Source: Hormiphora californensis (lineage: Eukaryota; Ctenophora; Tentaculata; Cydippida; Pleurobrachiidae). Taken from it: a stretch of DNA of 57,500 nucleotides. Made by a program: the position numbers and the translations under genes. The DNA lies in NCBI GenBank assembly GCA_020137815.1, contig CM035362.1, forward strand, positions 4,372,508 to 4,430,007, written 5' to 3'. The notes below the pieces were generated by a model, which saw nothing but the letters and a program-made list of their open reading frames with translations, had not been told where the DNA came from and searched no databases. Shown here one piece after another: positions 1-17,700 of this stretch (positions within the stretch are counted from its first letter, which is position 1; each line of letters begins with the position of its first letter).

Positions 1-120
1 TCCTCTCCGCCCTCCTCCTGGACAACAGTTTCCTCCTCTTTGAGAGAAGACGCCAGGGGATTTAACCGTCGTATAGTGCTCCGACTAGTGGTCTCAGGGC
101 GTGTTCGAGCCAACCCAAAA

Positions 121-206
121 CTATAAAAACACACACAAACTATAAAAACACACACAAACTATAAAAACACACACAAACTATAAAAACACACACAAACTAT
201 AAAAAC
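121..206. repeat. Tandem repeat, ~18 bp unit (actataaaaacacacacaa)
   Basis: About 4.5 near-identical copies of an A-rich unit in the FRY intron at the left edge. A (CA)n run follows at 263-281. Confidence 0.85.
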
Positions 207-317
207 ACGCCCAAAAAACACACAAAATCATGCTATGGTTCAAATCACACTGGAAAATGTATCACACACACACACACACAAATCACTCAAAATTGGGAGA
301 ATGAATCATGTACTTAC

Positions 318-5850
<5,533 letters not shown>

Positions 5851-6243
5851 CTGAAATAGGGAGGGGATGATGAATTTACAGTACTCGAGCCTGTTTCATC
5901 CTGCAGTGGAGACAGGGTAAAGGAGGGTAAGCTTACATCATAGGTAGAAGATGATGATTGGGAGCTCTCTCATGATTTATGATTGTTGTGCAGAGTCAGT
6001 CAGTGGTGGGCATGTATTGTTAGAGCTGGGTTTTGAAAATATTTACAACGCAAATGTTATATGCAATTGGTCATTTCTTGTAAGTCTGTCTTGTAAAACA
6101 TCGTAACTAGCGTCATTAAGAGAAGAAAAAAAAGAAAAAAAGAAAATGTATCGGTTAAAAGATAATATGATTCATACAAAATGACACATTTATAATGACA
6201 CATTTATAATGACACACAATACAAATAAAACAATTCATCATCT

Positions 6244-9200
6244 CTAATCCGCCTTGTGCTCAACATGAGACACTTTGCACTGTAGAGTGTACCCCAGCTC
6301 TGTACTACTAGCTGCAATAATACGTCTCTTGGTTAGATCCAGCTCCTCGCCTTCTTTTGGGGAGAGAACTACTCCACCAGCCTCTGTGACCTGGCGGGGG
6401 AGGGAGTGTTAGTGTTTTGGAGAGAGAACTACCCCACCAGCCTCTGTGACCTGATGGGGGAGGGAGTGTTAGTGTTTTGGAGAGAGAACTACCCCACCAC
6501 TCACCAGCCTCTGTTACCTGATGGGGGGAGAGAAGAAATGTTCAAACCAGTAAGTGGAGTTGATAAATGCAAATTAATTCCACCTACTATTTTGTAAGGA
6601 CGCACTACGGAGTTAAAAAGATGAACTACCGCTTGACCCCAAGGCCCAATCTACTGGAACCCCAATCTACCAGAAAATTAAGTATACAGGGATCCGTACA
6701 ATAGAGAGAGAATTTTTCCAATTCTTATCTCCAAGTGGCTCCAACTTTCTGGCCCACCCTGTATCAACTCACTATGACACTAGCAGCAGCAATATCCCAG
6801 ATATGCATCCCGCTCTCCCAGTACCCATCGCACGACCCCTCTGCTACAGCACACATGTTCAGTGCAGCACTACCCTGCATCCTCAGACCATGACACGCTT
6901 CTGGTTCTGTTGTAACGGCGGCTATGTTCCGGAGTTTAGTCTGAAACGATTTGTCACGGTTACGTAATATGATTTCAATGAGATAATTATTTACATGTAC
7001 TGGACCATCTCTGAGATATATAGAGAGAATGGGAGGGAGAGAGGCGAATAGTGAGAATCGTCAAAAACAGGGGGGGGTTCAACCTAAAAATTTCCATTTC
7101 CATTTGCCAAAATCCGGGTATCGATGGAAATTTTTAGAAATTTTTAGAAATTTTTAGAAGTTTTTAGAAATTTTTAGAAGTGGTGGTGGTGGTGGTACAG
7201 ATAGGTTATAGCGTGCCAAACTCTGCCCGTTAGGGCAGAACGACATTGCAACCTCGTCATAGCGTCTGTCATCGTGTTGTGGTCAGTTAATATCATGGCA
7301 TTCTTAATGTCAGTCAGTCATTGTACTTGCCAGACACTTACGCAGCCCCCACGGTTAAAGGTCGGTTGCACTCTTCGCATCTCCGCCCCGTGAGGACATT
7401 TGCAGTTATCTTGCGAATAAGCAACATGACAAGTTAGGGGGCAGATTTTCAAGCTTGGGTGGCTGTGCAAGTAAGCCTGTTCGTTTGTTTGTTACGACGA
7501 CGGTCCGTCGAGTGGACACTTCTCAAGCTTGGGTCTGGGGTAGTCTGTCTATAGTAGCTCTAATTAAATAATTGGTTGGTAAGGTTAAATCCGGTAACAT
7601 TATCAATTGTACACAATGAATGAACAGTCAATACAGACAGATGAACTTACAGTATTTGATGTATGATTGATACCGTGATGTTGTTGGTGATGAGGTGAGA
7701 GGTGTATTCCTTTCAATTACAGGTAAAGATAAAAGACGATCGAACACAAATAAGGCGTGGGGCAGTACCAACGTAGAGTGTAAAATGTTGTAGAAGACAA
7801 GTCGGATAATATAGATAAGACCAGTGATAACTGTTACACGCGATAAGCGACTTAGTGCACCAAAACACAAGGATTGTCGCTGTAGTGGCCTGTGTAACAA
7901 AGTGCTCTAAATTGGGAAGGGCAGGGGTGGGGGAGGTGGGGCGGGGGTGGAGGGGGCGGGGTGGAGGGGGTGGGGTGGAGGGGGTGGGAGGTAGGGAGAG
8001 AATAGAGAAGAGTGCTAAGTGTGAGATTTTATCTGAAGAGAGGGGACGGGACAACACAACGAGACGTAATCACTCTGATAATTGCTAGGGACTGCTGGGG
8101 GACTGCTGGGGGAGCATTCAGAAGGGATTGAGAAGTGAATAAAGTGAATTAGTAGAGTTAGAAAGGGGAAATGATATGCCATTTCCAGACCAAATTAACA
8201 AGAGTACCAATCGAGAAACGTATTACAAGTGGCAGGTGTAGAATGAAGTTGTTATGCACCAGATTACTGCAGTGTGCTCCTTTATCAAACCAGGGATTGC
8301 ATTTGATGATTCAGAGCTGTTTGAGCCGCGCATTTGAAGCGGAAATGCGCGCCACACAGTGGCTGCTGGTGGTGTAATATCTCCAAAGACATGATCGATA
8401 CATATGGAGGCGTTGCCATGGGAATGAAACAGGGAGAGAATAGAGAAGAGTGCTAAGTGTGAGATTTTATCTGAAGAGAGGGGACGGGACAACACAACGA
8501 GACGTAATCACTCTGATAATTGCTAGGGACTGCTGGGGGACTGCTGGGGGAGCATTCAGAAGGGATTGAGAAGTGAATAAAGTGAATTAGTAGAGTTAGA
8601 AAGGGGAAATGATATGCCATTTCCAGACCAAATTAACAAGAGTACCAATCGAGAAACGTATTACAAGTGGCAGGTGTAGAATGAAGTTGTTATGCACCAG
8701 ATTACTGCAGTGTGCTCCTTTATCAAACCAGGGATTGCATTTGATGATTCAGAGCTGTTTGAGCCGCGCATTTGAAGCGGAAATGCGCGCCACACAGTGG
8801 CTGCTGGTGGTGTAATATCTCCAAAGACATGATCGATACATATGGAGGCGTTGCCATGGGAATGAAACAGGGAGAGAATAGAGAAGAGTGCTAAGTGTGA
8901 GATTTTATCTGAAGAGAGGGGACGGGACAACACAACGAGACGTAATCACTCTGATAATTGCTAGGGACTGCTGGGGGACTGCTGGGGGAGCATTCAGAAG
9001 GGATTGAGAAGTGAATAAAGTGAATTAGTAGAGTTAGAAAGGGGAAATGATATGCCATTTCCAGACCAAATTAACAAGAGTACCAATCGAGAAACGTATT
9101 ACAAGTGGCAGGTGTAGAATGAAGTTGTTATGCACCAGATTACTGCAGTGTGCTCCTTTATCAAACCAGGGATTGCATTTGATGATTCAGAGCTGTTTGA

Positions 9201-12200
9201 GCCGCGCATTTGAAGCGGAAATGCGCGCCACACAGTGGCTGCTGGTGGTGTAATATCTCCAAAGACATGATCGATACATATGGAGGCGTTGCCATGGGAA
9301 TGAAACAGGGAGAGAATAGAGAAGAGTGCTAAGTGTGAGATTTTATCTGAAGAGAGGGGACGGGACAACACAACGAGACGTAATCACTCTGATAATTGCT
9401 AGGGACTGCTGGGGGACTGCTGGGGGAGCATTCAGAAGGGATTGAGAAGTGAATAAAGTGAATTAGTAGAGTTAGAAAGGGGAAATGATATGCCATTTCC
9501 AGACCAAATTAACAAGAGTACCAATCGAGAAACGTATTACAAGTGGCAGGTGTAGAATGAAGTTGTTATGCACCAGATTACTGCAGTGTGCTCCTTTATC
9601 AAACCAGGGATTGCATTTGATGATTCAGAGCTGTTTGAGCCGCGCATTTGAAGCGGAAATGCGCGCCACACAGTGGCTGCTGGTGGTGTAATATCTCCAA
9701 AGACATGATCGATACATATGGAGGCGTTGCCATGGGAATGAAACAGGGAGAGAATAGAGAAGAGTGCTAAGTGTGAGATTTTATCTGAAGAGAGGGGACG
9801 GGACAACACAACGAGACGTAATCACTCTGATAATTGCTAGGGACTGCTGGGGGACTGCTGGGGGAGCATTCAGAAGGGATTGAGAAGTGAATAAAGTGAA
9901 TTAGTAGAGTTAGAAAGGGGAAATGATATGCCATTTCCAGACCAAATTAACAAGAGTACCAATCGAGAAACGTATTACAAGTGGCAGGTGTAGAATGAAG
10001 TTGTTATGCACCAGATTACTGCAGTGTGCTCCTTTATCAAACCAGGGATTGCATTTGATGATTCAGAGCTGTTTGAGCCGCGCATTTGAAGCGGAAATGC
10101 GCGCCACACAGTGGCTGCTGGTGGTGTAATATCTCCAAAGACATGATCGATACATATGGAGGCGTTGCCATGGGAATGAAACAGGGAGAGAATAGAGAAG
10201 AGTGCTAAGTGTGAGATTTTATCTGAAGAGAGGGGACGGGACAACACAACGAGACGTAATCACTCTGATAATTGCTAGGGACTGCTGGGGGACTGCTGGG
10301 GGAGCATTCAGAAGGGATTGAGAAGTGAATAAAGTGAATTAGTAGAGTTAGAAAGGGGAAATGATATGCCATTTCCAGACCAAATTAACAAGAGTACCAA
10401 TCGAGAAACGTATTACAAGTGGCAGGTGTAGAATGAAGTTGTTATGCACCAGATTACTGCAGTGTGCTCCTTTATCAAACCAGGGATTGCATTTGATGAT
10501 TCAGAGCTGTTTGAGCCGCGCATTTGAAGCGGAAATGCGTGCCACACAGTGGCTGCTGGTGGTGTAATATCTCCAAAGACATGATCGATACATATGGAGG
10601 CGTTGCCATGGGAATGAAACAGGGAGAGAATAGAGAAGAGTGCTAAGTGTGAGATTTTATCTGAAGAGAGGGGACGGGACAACACAACGAGACGTAATCA
10701 CTCTGATAATTGCTAGGGACTGCTGGGGGACTGCTGGGGGAGCATTCAGAAGGGATTGAGAAGTGAATAAAGTGAATTAGTAGAGTTAGAAAGGGGAAAT
10801 GATATGCCATTTCCAGACCAAATTAACAAGAGTAACAATCGAGAAACGTATTACAAGTGGCAAGTGTCAATTTTTAGAAGTTTTTAGTACTAAAAATTTC
10901 CAAAAATTTCTAAAAATTTCTAAAAATTTCCAAAAATTTCTAAAAATTTCCAAAAATTTCCATTGACCAAGAAAAGAAAAATTAACAAAAACTTGAAAAT
11001 ATATAAACACAGTTGTCGAAGAACTGATTCCTTTTCCTTACCTCTTGTGACAACTGAGCATCAATAAGTTATTGAATGATAGATAAGACATCGATATCAT
11101 ATATTTTTGGGCAATCCGTACAATTTCTTCAGAAATCATAGCTTCATTGGACAACTAAGGACGCGGACGTCTCGAAAACTGATTTAAAAGTAAGTTACCA
11201 AATAGCACAAGATACCTTATGTACTTATATAAGGTGCTATTTGGTAACTTACTTTTAAATATTCCTTCGGACGGGTCCTTTTACCATGACTAATGCTTAA
11301 TACCGTAGTAGATCAGGTTTCTTAGCATACAATATAGAAACTTAAACTCTTTTTTAAACTCGATAAGGGATATAGCGAGAATAAGTACTAACTTACTGTC
11401 GAAAACATGCATAGATTACCTGTCATTACCTTGGAATTGGGTTACCGACGAACTTATATAAACTTCTAAAAGTTTCTAAAAACTTCTAAAAATTTCTAAA
11501 AATTTCTAAAAACTTCTAAAAACTTCTAAAAATGTCCATTTACTAAAAACTTCCAAAAATTTCCATTGTCCATAAATTTCTAAAAATTTCTAAAAATTTC
11601 TAAAAATTTCCAAAAAATTCTAAAAATTTCCAAAAATTTCCAAAAATTTCTAAAAATTTCTAAAAATTTCCAAAATAAAATTTCCATTTGCCAAAAAAGT
11701 GGGTATCAATGGAAATTTTTAGGGTTGAACCCCCCCCAAAACAACTAAAACTAACCTGTATTGTCTGCTCACTCCGTTCCCCGCCCATCTCACAGACCAA
11801 CTGCGCTTTAGTCAGCACTTTCTCCCCAGTAACTCGTATAGGGAAACCATTCAGTTGAGCTCCACATCCCTTCCTTGCGGTGTAGAGTTTGTTTAGGACA
11901 GGGTTGTATACAACACCAAACTGAACTACTTTCTGAAAGGATATGATTGGTGCTGTTAATCTCTAGCAGTTTCTGTTAGGATGATTGGTGCTGTTATTGT
12001 CTGACAGTTTCTGAAAGGATGATGGGGGCTGTTATTGTCTGACAGTTTCTGAAAGGATGATTGGTGCTGTTATTGTCTGACAGTTTCTGTAAGATGATTG
12101 GTGCTGTTATTGTCTGACAGTTTCTGAAAGATGATTGGTGCTGTTATTGTCTGACAGTTTCTGTAAGATGATGGGGGGTGTTATTATCTGACAGTTTCTG

Positions 12201-14152
12201 TAAGATGATTGGTGCTGTTATTGTCTGACAGTTTCTGTAAGATGATTGGTGCTGTTATTGTCTGACAGTTTCTGAAAGGATGATTGGTGCTGTTATTGTC
12301 TGACAGTTTCTGAAATGATGATTGGTGCTGTTATTGTCTGACAGTTTCTGTAAGATGATTGGTGCTGTTAGTATCTAGCACTTTCTTGTTTTCTCTTCTG
12401 GTATCCATTCACCTTTTAGTTCTCTCTTTGTCTTGATATCTATTCCCCTTCTTCTTCTCTCTTTGTCTTGGCATAAATCCCCCCCCCCCCATCCCACAAA
12501 ACCTCCTCTTCCCTCTATTCTACTTGCACGGATGGAAGGAAAATTTGAAAAATAGGTTTCCTTTATGACCTATTCAAGAAAAGATCTTACCTGATAAGTG
12601 AACTCACGGCGTGCCTGGTGAAATTTTAACACGACCTAGCATGCGACGGGAAACCACCACTTGTACGTGGTAGCTGAGGGTCTACAGAATGGCGCTACGG
12701 TGCGGGAAAAAACATTCCATTCCCTAAAATCTTTTTTTTTACTTTTATTTGATTTGGGTCAAAATTGGCTATATTAAACGTGGTCCCGAAAGATCCATAA
12801 TGACTTAGCACACGAAATATGTCACCCCTACCTATTTTTGCACGTAGAATCGATTGCCGTTGAAGTTGAATCTCTAAAATGACTGTAAAACGGTCAAAAG
12901 TTGATTTTTTACCATTTTTTGGAGGTTTTTGGCCCCTAAACCATTGAAAACGTTAAGATAGGAATTTGAAACTAGTGCCAATCGTTAAAATGGTCATTTT
13001 TCTACCAAGAACCAAGTTTTCGCTGTATATCCGATTTATGGTTAGATTTGGGCAAATTGTTGAAATCTGCCAACTAGGAGAACCGTAACTTGATTTTCTT
13101 GTTTTTTGGATTTTGGCATTTTCGACAAACTTCTGATTGAAATGGTCAATCGGGACCATGCTTAAGTTGTTTATGGGACAATTTTCGACTAAAATCCAAG
13201 ATTTCATACCAATCCAATAACAGATCGTTGATTTATAGAAAATTTAAGTAGGCAAAACGGTGAAAATAAGCAAGAAAAGTTGTCATTTTGACCGTTTTGC
13301 CTACTTAAATTTTCTATAAATCAACGATCTGTTATTGGATTGGTATGAAATCTTGGATTTTAGTCGAAAATTGTCCCATAAACAACTTAAGCATGGTCCC
13401 GATTGACCATTTCAATCAGAAGTTTGTCGAAAATGCCAAAATCCAAAAAATAAGAAAATCAAGTTACGGTTCTCCTAGTTGGCAGATTTCAACAATTTGC
13501 CCAAATCTAACCATAAATCGGATATACACGAAAACTTGGTTCTTGGTAGAAAAATGACCATTTTAACGATTGGCACTAGTTTCAAATTCCTATCTCAACG
13601 TTTTCAATGGTTTAGGGGCCAAAAACCTCCAAAAAATGGTAAAAAAAAAATCAACTTTTGACCATTTTACAGTCATGTTAGAGATTCACTTCAACGGCAA
13701 TCGATTCTACGTGCAAAAATAGGTAGGGGTGACATATTTCGTGTGCTAAGTCATTATGGATTTTCGGGACCACGTTTAATATAGCCAATTTTGACCCAAA
13801 TCAAATAAAAGTAAAAAAAAAGATTTTAGGGAATGGAATGTTTTTTCCCGCACCGTAGCGCCATTCTGTAGACCCTCAGCTACCACGTACAAGTGGTGGT
13901 TTCCCGTCGCATGCTAGGTCGTGTTAAAATTTCACCAGGCACGCCGTGAACTTTCATCATGACCCTTTCTTTGTTTTGTTCAAACCTTTTTTATTTTATT
14001 AAAAAACGCGAGGAGGGAGGGTCGAACAAGGCAACCCCTTCTCACCTGATAAGTAAAGCCAATTACAATACAAGTGTGAGGGAATCGATGGACAAAGTTC
14101 ATTGTGCCATCGACGGGGTCCACTATCCAGGTAGGTCGCTCATCAAATGTCA
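6244..14152 (-). CDS. IMPA1: Inositol monophosphatase (IMPA-type), 5' exons missing
   Basis: Mg-dependent phosphatase that hydrolyses inositol monophosphates to free inositol. Four exons join in frame: 14046-14152, 11756-11932, 6773-6940, 6244-6390 (stop TAG at 6244-6246). The first contains the metal-binding motif [17 protein letters not shown]. The second gives [18 protein letters not shown]. The third ends in the second catalytic motif [10 protein letters not shown], continuing as TEAGGV in the fourth. Exon lengths of 177, 168 and 147 nt keep phase 0. The N-terminal ~80 residues, with the GEES-type motif, were not found between the first exon and the GPR155 exon at 14794. The acceptor at 14152 is the weakest boundary. 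The largest intron carries the 4.7 kb G8-ended element and a splice-site array. It could be IMPA2; the two are not separable here. Confidence 0.88.
6391..6530. repeat. 60-bp tandem duplication of the last IMPA acceptor and exon edge
   Basis: Two further copies of the last ~35 bases of the splice-acceptor side plus the first ~40 bases of exon 6244-6390 lie immediately upstream (coding sense). The words gagagaactaccccaccagc and ctctgtgacctg recur with a period of 60. Confidence 0.88.
7070..11737. mobile_element. 4.67 kb non-autonomous element with G8-starting inverted termini and 6-bp TSD
   Basis: Left end is G8 then TTCAACC-TAAAAATTTCC; the right end is the inverse, ending GGTTGAA then C8. 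A perfect 6-bp direct repeat AAAACA flanks it (7064-7069 and 11738-11743). Subterminal regions are short tandem words (aaatttttag / ctaaaaattt). The interior holds the 438-bp array and A/T-rich DNA, including a hairpin around 11187-11260. No transposase was seen. It lies in an IMPA intron. Superfamily is uncertain. Confidence 0.78.
7993..10868. repeat. 438-bp tandem satellite, ~6.5 copies
   Basis: Units starting at 'gggagagaatagagaag' repeat every 438 bp almost perfectly. Visible differences are one C/T in the last full copy (gcgtgcc against gcgcgcc) and one base near 10834. Each unit has small open frames on both strands, but they recur only because the DNA does. The homogeneity implies recent amplification. 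Confidence 0.96.
11933..12385. repeat. ~38-bp array derived from an IMPA acceptor
   Basis: About 12 copies of ctgaaaggatgattggtgct... on the plus strand. On the coding strand each unit contains CCTTTCAG followed by AAACTG, a near-copy of the real acceptor CCTTTCAG/AAAGTAG at 11932. The array begins at that acceptor. Confidence 0.88.
12605..13948. mobile_element. 1.34 kb near-perfect palindromic element, CAC...GTG termini, 4-bp TSD
   Basis: Two arms of ~650 bp are inverted copies around a loop of ~30 bp near 13261-13290. Termini are CACGGCGTGCC / GGCACGCCGTG, flanked by AACT at 12601-12604 and 13949-13952. CAC ends with a 4-bp duplication are known for Chapaev-like CACTA-clade transposons; this assignment is an inference. 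No coding potential beyond mirrored frames. Confidence 0.8.
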
Positions 14153-14236
14153 CTTTTTAAAACCCTACAAGAGAAGGGGAGAAGAAGGAGTAGGAAGGAA
14201 GAGGGGAAAGGGAGATTGTTCGCCCATAAACCAGCT

Positions 14237-14247
14237 GATTTAGAGAG

Positions 14248-14302
<55 letters not shown>

Positions 14303-14408
14303 GAGAGAGAGAGAGGAAAGAGAGAGAGAGAGAAGAGAGAGAGAAGGAGAGAGAGAGAGGAGAGAAGAGAAGAGGAGAGTAGAGGAGAGAGAGAGGGAGA
14401 GAGAGAAT

Positions 14409-14454
<46 letters not shown>

Positions 14455-14655
14455 AGTATCTAGACATAACGCACAGGCCCCCTATTGCTTCTCTTCTTCT
14501 CTCTCTCTCTTCTCTCTCCCTCTCTCTCTCGCACCCTCTCTCTCTCTCCCTCTCTCTCTATCCCTCTCTATCCTGCTCCTCTCTTCTCCTTTCCTACTTC
14601 TCTCCCCCTCTCTCTCCCTCTCGTCTCTCTCTCTCTCTCTCTCTCTCTTACTTTG
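14237..14655. repeat. (GA)n block followed by (CT)n block
   Basis: Irregular GA repeats to about 14451, a unique stretch of ~45 bp, then CT repeats to 14648: an inverted microsatellite pair. It sits exactly where the last GPR155 exon and the first IMPA exons should be, so an assembly collapse here is likely. Confidence 0.85.
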
Positions 14656-14793
14656 GTTTGGATTCTATAAAGGCTTTATATTTATTAAAGCTTCTCGAGA
14701 CAGATAGAGATGGTGTTTAGTTGGGGGGAGTCAGAGAGGTTTTGAGACAGAGATTCAGTCTTCAAATGTACACAAAGGTGTTTGAACAATTAC

Positions 14794-17700
14794 CAGTCTT
14801 TCCCCATAATGGACCCCCTCCTGCCGATCCCCAGCTAGTCCAACATTGATCAGCCACGCCACGAAGTCCTCTCCAGTAAACACTTCCTGGTACGTGTGAC
14901 CCAGTGTCCTAGCAGGGGAATACATGTGTCAGAGAGATAAGAGAGTCCTAGGATTCAGTGTCCTATAAGGAAATGTACATATTGTGTGAGAGATAAGAGA
15001 AGATAGTTACACTTTATAGCCAGGATCATCTCTCTCCAGCTGCCAGGCTCTGACCACGGTTCTCACACGCTTTGAATGAAATGAGAATGGGTTCAGGCCA
15101 ATGCTCTATGACAGCTCCTCACCCTTGTTTGTACGTACCCGATAATCTCCTGGCTGATTGCAGAGATACAGGCTGTCTGGTGGTACCGTGCAAAACGCTG
15201 GCAAAACTGAATTATCTCCGGCTGGATTGAATCAAGCTGAAAATGAATTGTTAATAATAATCAAAACTTGCCCCCCTCCCCTCCCGATCTTTCTAAAACA
15301 ATTAAATTACCATTGTAATCGGCTTATACCATTGGTTACCATTGGTTACCATTGGTTACCTTGGGGAGGAGCAGTTCATCATTATCCCTGACCATAAGCC
15401 GTTGACATATCTCTTCTCGGATGCTCATTGTTCTGTTTTTTATCTCGTTCATTGGCGTTCCGAACACAACAGCCAACATTACACCTGCAATGAAATAGTG
15501 TTTATTTAGGACTGTAGACGACTCGGAGATTTCATTGTATCAGAACTATGCGACTCAAAAACAGCCGATTGGTCAACTTATTGCAGTTAATATTTTGAGA
15601 CCGGGTACTCACCCGGTCGCAGTGAGTACCCTCCAGCGTGCGAAGGGTTGTTTCGTAACCACATGGTGTACCTTATCCAGTCAGGCCAATGCTCTGACCA
15701 CGGTTCTCTGTCAGGCCAATGCTCTAATAAACCCTATCTTACCGGGACCCCATCCCCTCTCTTTCTCTCCCTCCTGCAACGTACTCTCTCACGATATCGT
15801 ACGTGCTACGTCTAGTTCGCTACGTCTAGTTCTTTCAAAAAGATAGGGTACACCGTGCTCAAGCTCCAACCCTAGATAACGGTTCTCTGTCAGACCAATT
15901 CTCTGATACACCCTATATAGTCTAGTGAAAACGTGTCCCGAACCTCAAAGTGAAAAAAGTATTTTTGATTCCTTCACCAAAACACCCTAATGGACCCCCT
16001 GAGCGAGAATCCAAAAGTCTACCGACCTACCAGTTGCGGAACTACCCTTAATTGGCCATAATTGGTTACAGAGTATTTACAGTCATAAATCAAATCGTCT
16101 TAGGATAGGAGTAGAGGAAAAAGTAAGGGCACTAAAATGTGTAGCGCCCTCGCATTAGTGGGGGTAGGTACCGGAATAAAGTCTCTATCTCAACTGGTTA
16201 ATTAGATAATGGGATAATTAGCTCTGCGCATAGCCGTTTTTGGCCATATGGCTATAGCCACTTGTGAGTGGTTTAGAGAATTTTCAGAGGGTGCATTTTG
16301 TAGGCAATGGCCAAGTTATGGGGGGTCAATGTCAGACCTTTAAGCTCTATCTCCAACCGTTTAGCCGTTATTTGGATTCAAAGATCCCCAAAAATGCTTA
16401 AAATCGGGATTTTGGGGGGCTTTTACCGTTTTTTGCTCATCTTGAGCATTTTTGAATCCAAATAACGGCTAAACGGTTGGAGATAGAGCTTAAAAGCCCG
16501 GCATTGACCCCCCATAACTTGGCCATTGCCTACAAAATGCAACCTCTGAAAAGTCTCTAAACCACTCACAAGTGGCTATAGCCATATGGCCAAAAACGGC
16601 TATGCACAGATCTAATTATCCAATTATCTAATTAACCAGTTGAGATAGAGACTTAATTCCGGCACCTACCCCCACTAATGCGAGGGCGCTACACATTTTA
16701 GTGCCCTCGGTTTTGTCTCTACTCCTTTCCTAACATGGCTATAGCCATATGGCCAAAAACGGCTATGCGCAGAGCTAATTATCCCATTATCTAATTAACC
16801 AGTTGAGATAGAGACTTTAATCCGGTACCTACCCCCACTAATGCGAGGGCGCTACACATTTTAGTGCCCTTATTTTTTCCTCTACTCCTATCCTAAGACG
16901 ATTTGATTTATGACTGTAAATACTCTGTAACCAATTATGGCCAATTAAGGGTAGTTCCGCAACTGGTAGGTCGGTAGACTTTTGGATTCTCGCTCAGGGG
17001 GTCCATTAGGGTGTTTTGGTGAAGGAATCAAAAATACTTTTTTCACTTTGAGGTTGACCTCCTTTTTGGACACGTTTTCACTAGACTATATACACCGGGG
17101 CCCCATCCCTAAAAACACACCATTGAAAAGCCACAAGTTGTGCTGGATTAGAACGTACCATTGAAAAGCCACAAGTTGTGCTGGATTAGAACGTACCATT
17201 GAAAAGCCACAAGTTGTGCTGGATCAGAACGTACCATTGAAAATCCACAAGTTGTGCTGGATCAGAACGTACCATTGAAAAGCCACAAGTTGTGCTGGAT
17301 CAGAACGTACCATTGAAAAGCCACAAGTTGTGCTGGATCAGAACGTACCATTGAAAAGCCACAAGTTGTGCTGGATCAGAACGTACCATTGAAAAGCCAC
17401 AAGTTGTGCTGGATTAGAACGTACCATTGAAAAGCCACAAGTTGTGCTGGATCAGAACGTACCATTGAAAAGCCACAAGTTGTGCTGGATCAGAACGTAC
17501 CATTGAAAAGCCACAAGTTGTGCTGGATCAGAACGTACCATTGAAAAGCCACAAGTTGTGCTGGATTAGAACGTACCATTGAAAAGCCACAAGTTGTGCT
17601 GGATCAGAACGTACCATTGAAAAGCCACAAGTTGTGCTGGATTAGAACGTACCATTGAAAAGCCACAAGTTGTGCTGGATCAGAACGTACCATTGAAAAG

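Noticed and set aside
8171-10685. Six identical 68-residue (plus) and 90-residue (minus) open frames
   Set aside because: They repeat because the 438-bp satellite repeats; both strands are open, composition is not protein-like and the array is inside a transposon in an intron.
12953-13661. Mirror-image 60-84-residue frames
   Set aside because: They come from the two arms of one palindromic element and contain no conserved domain.
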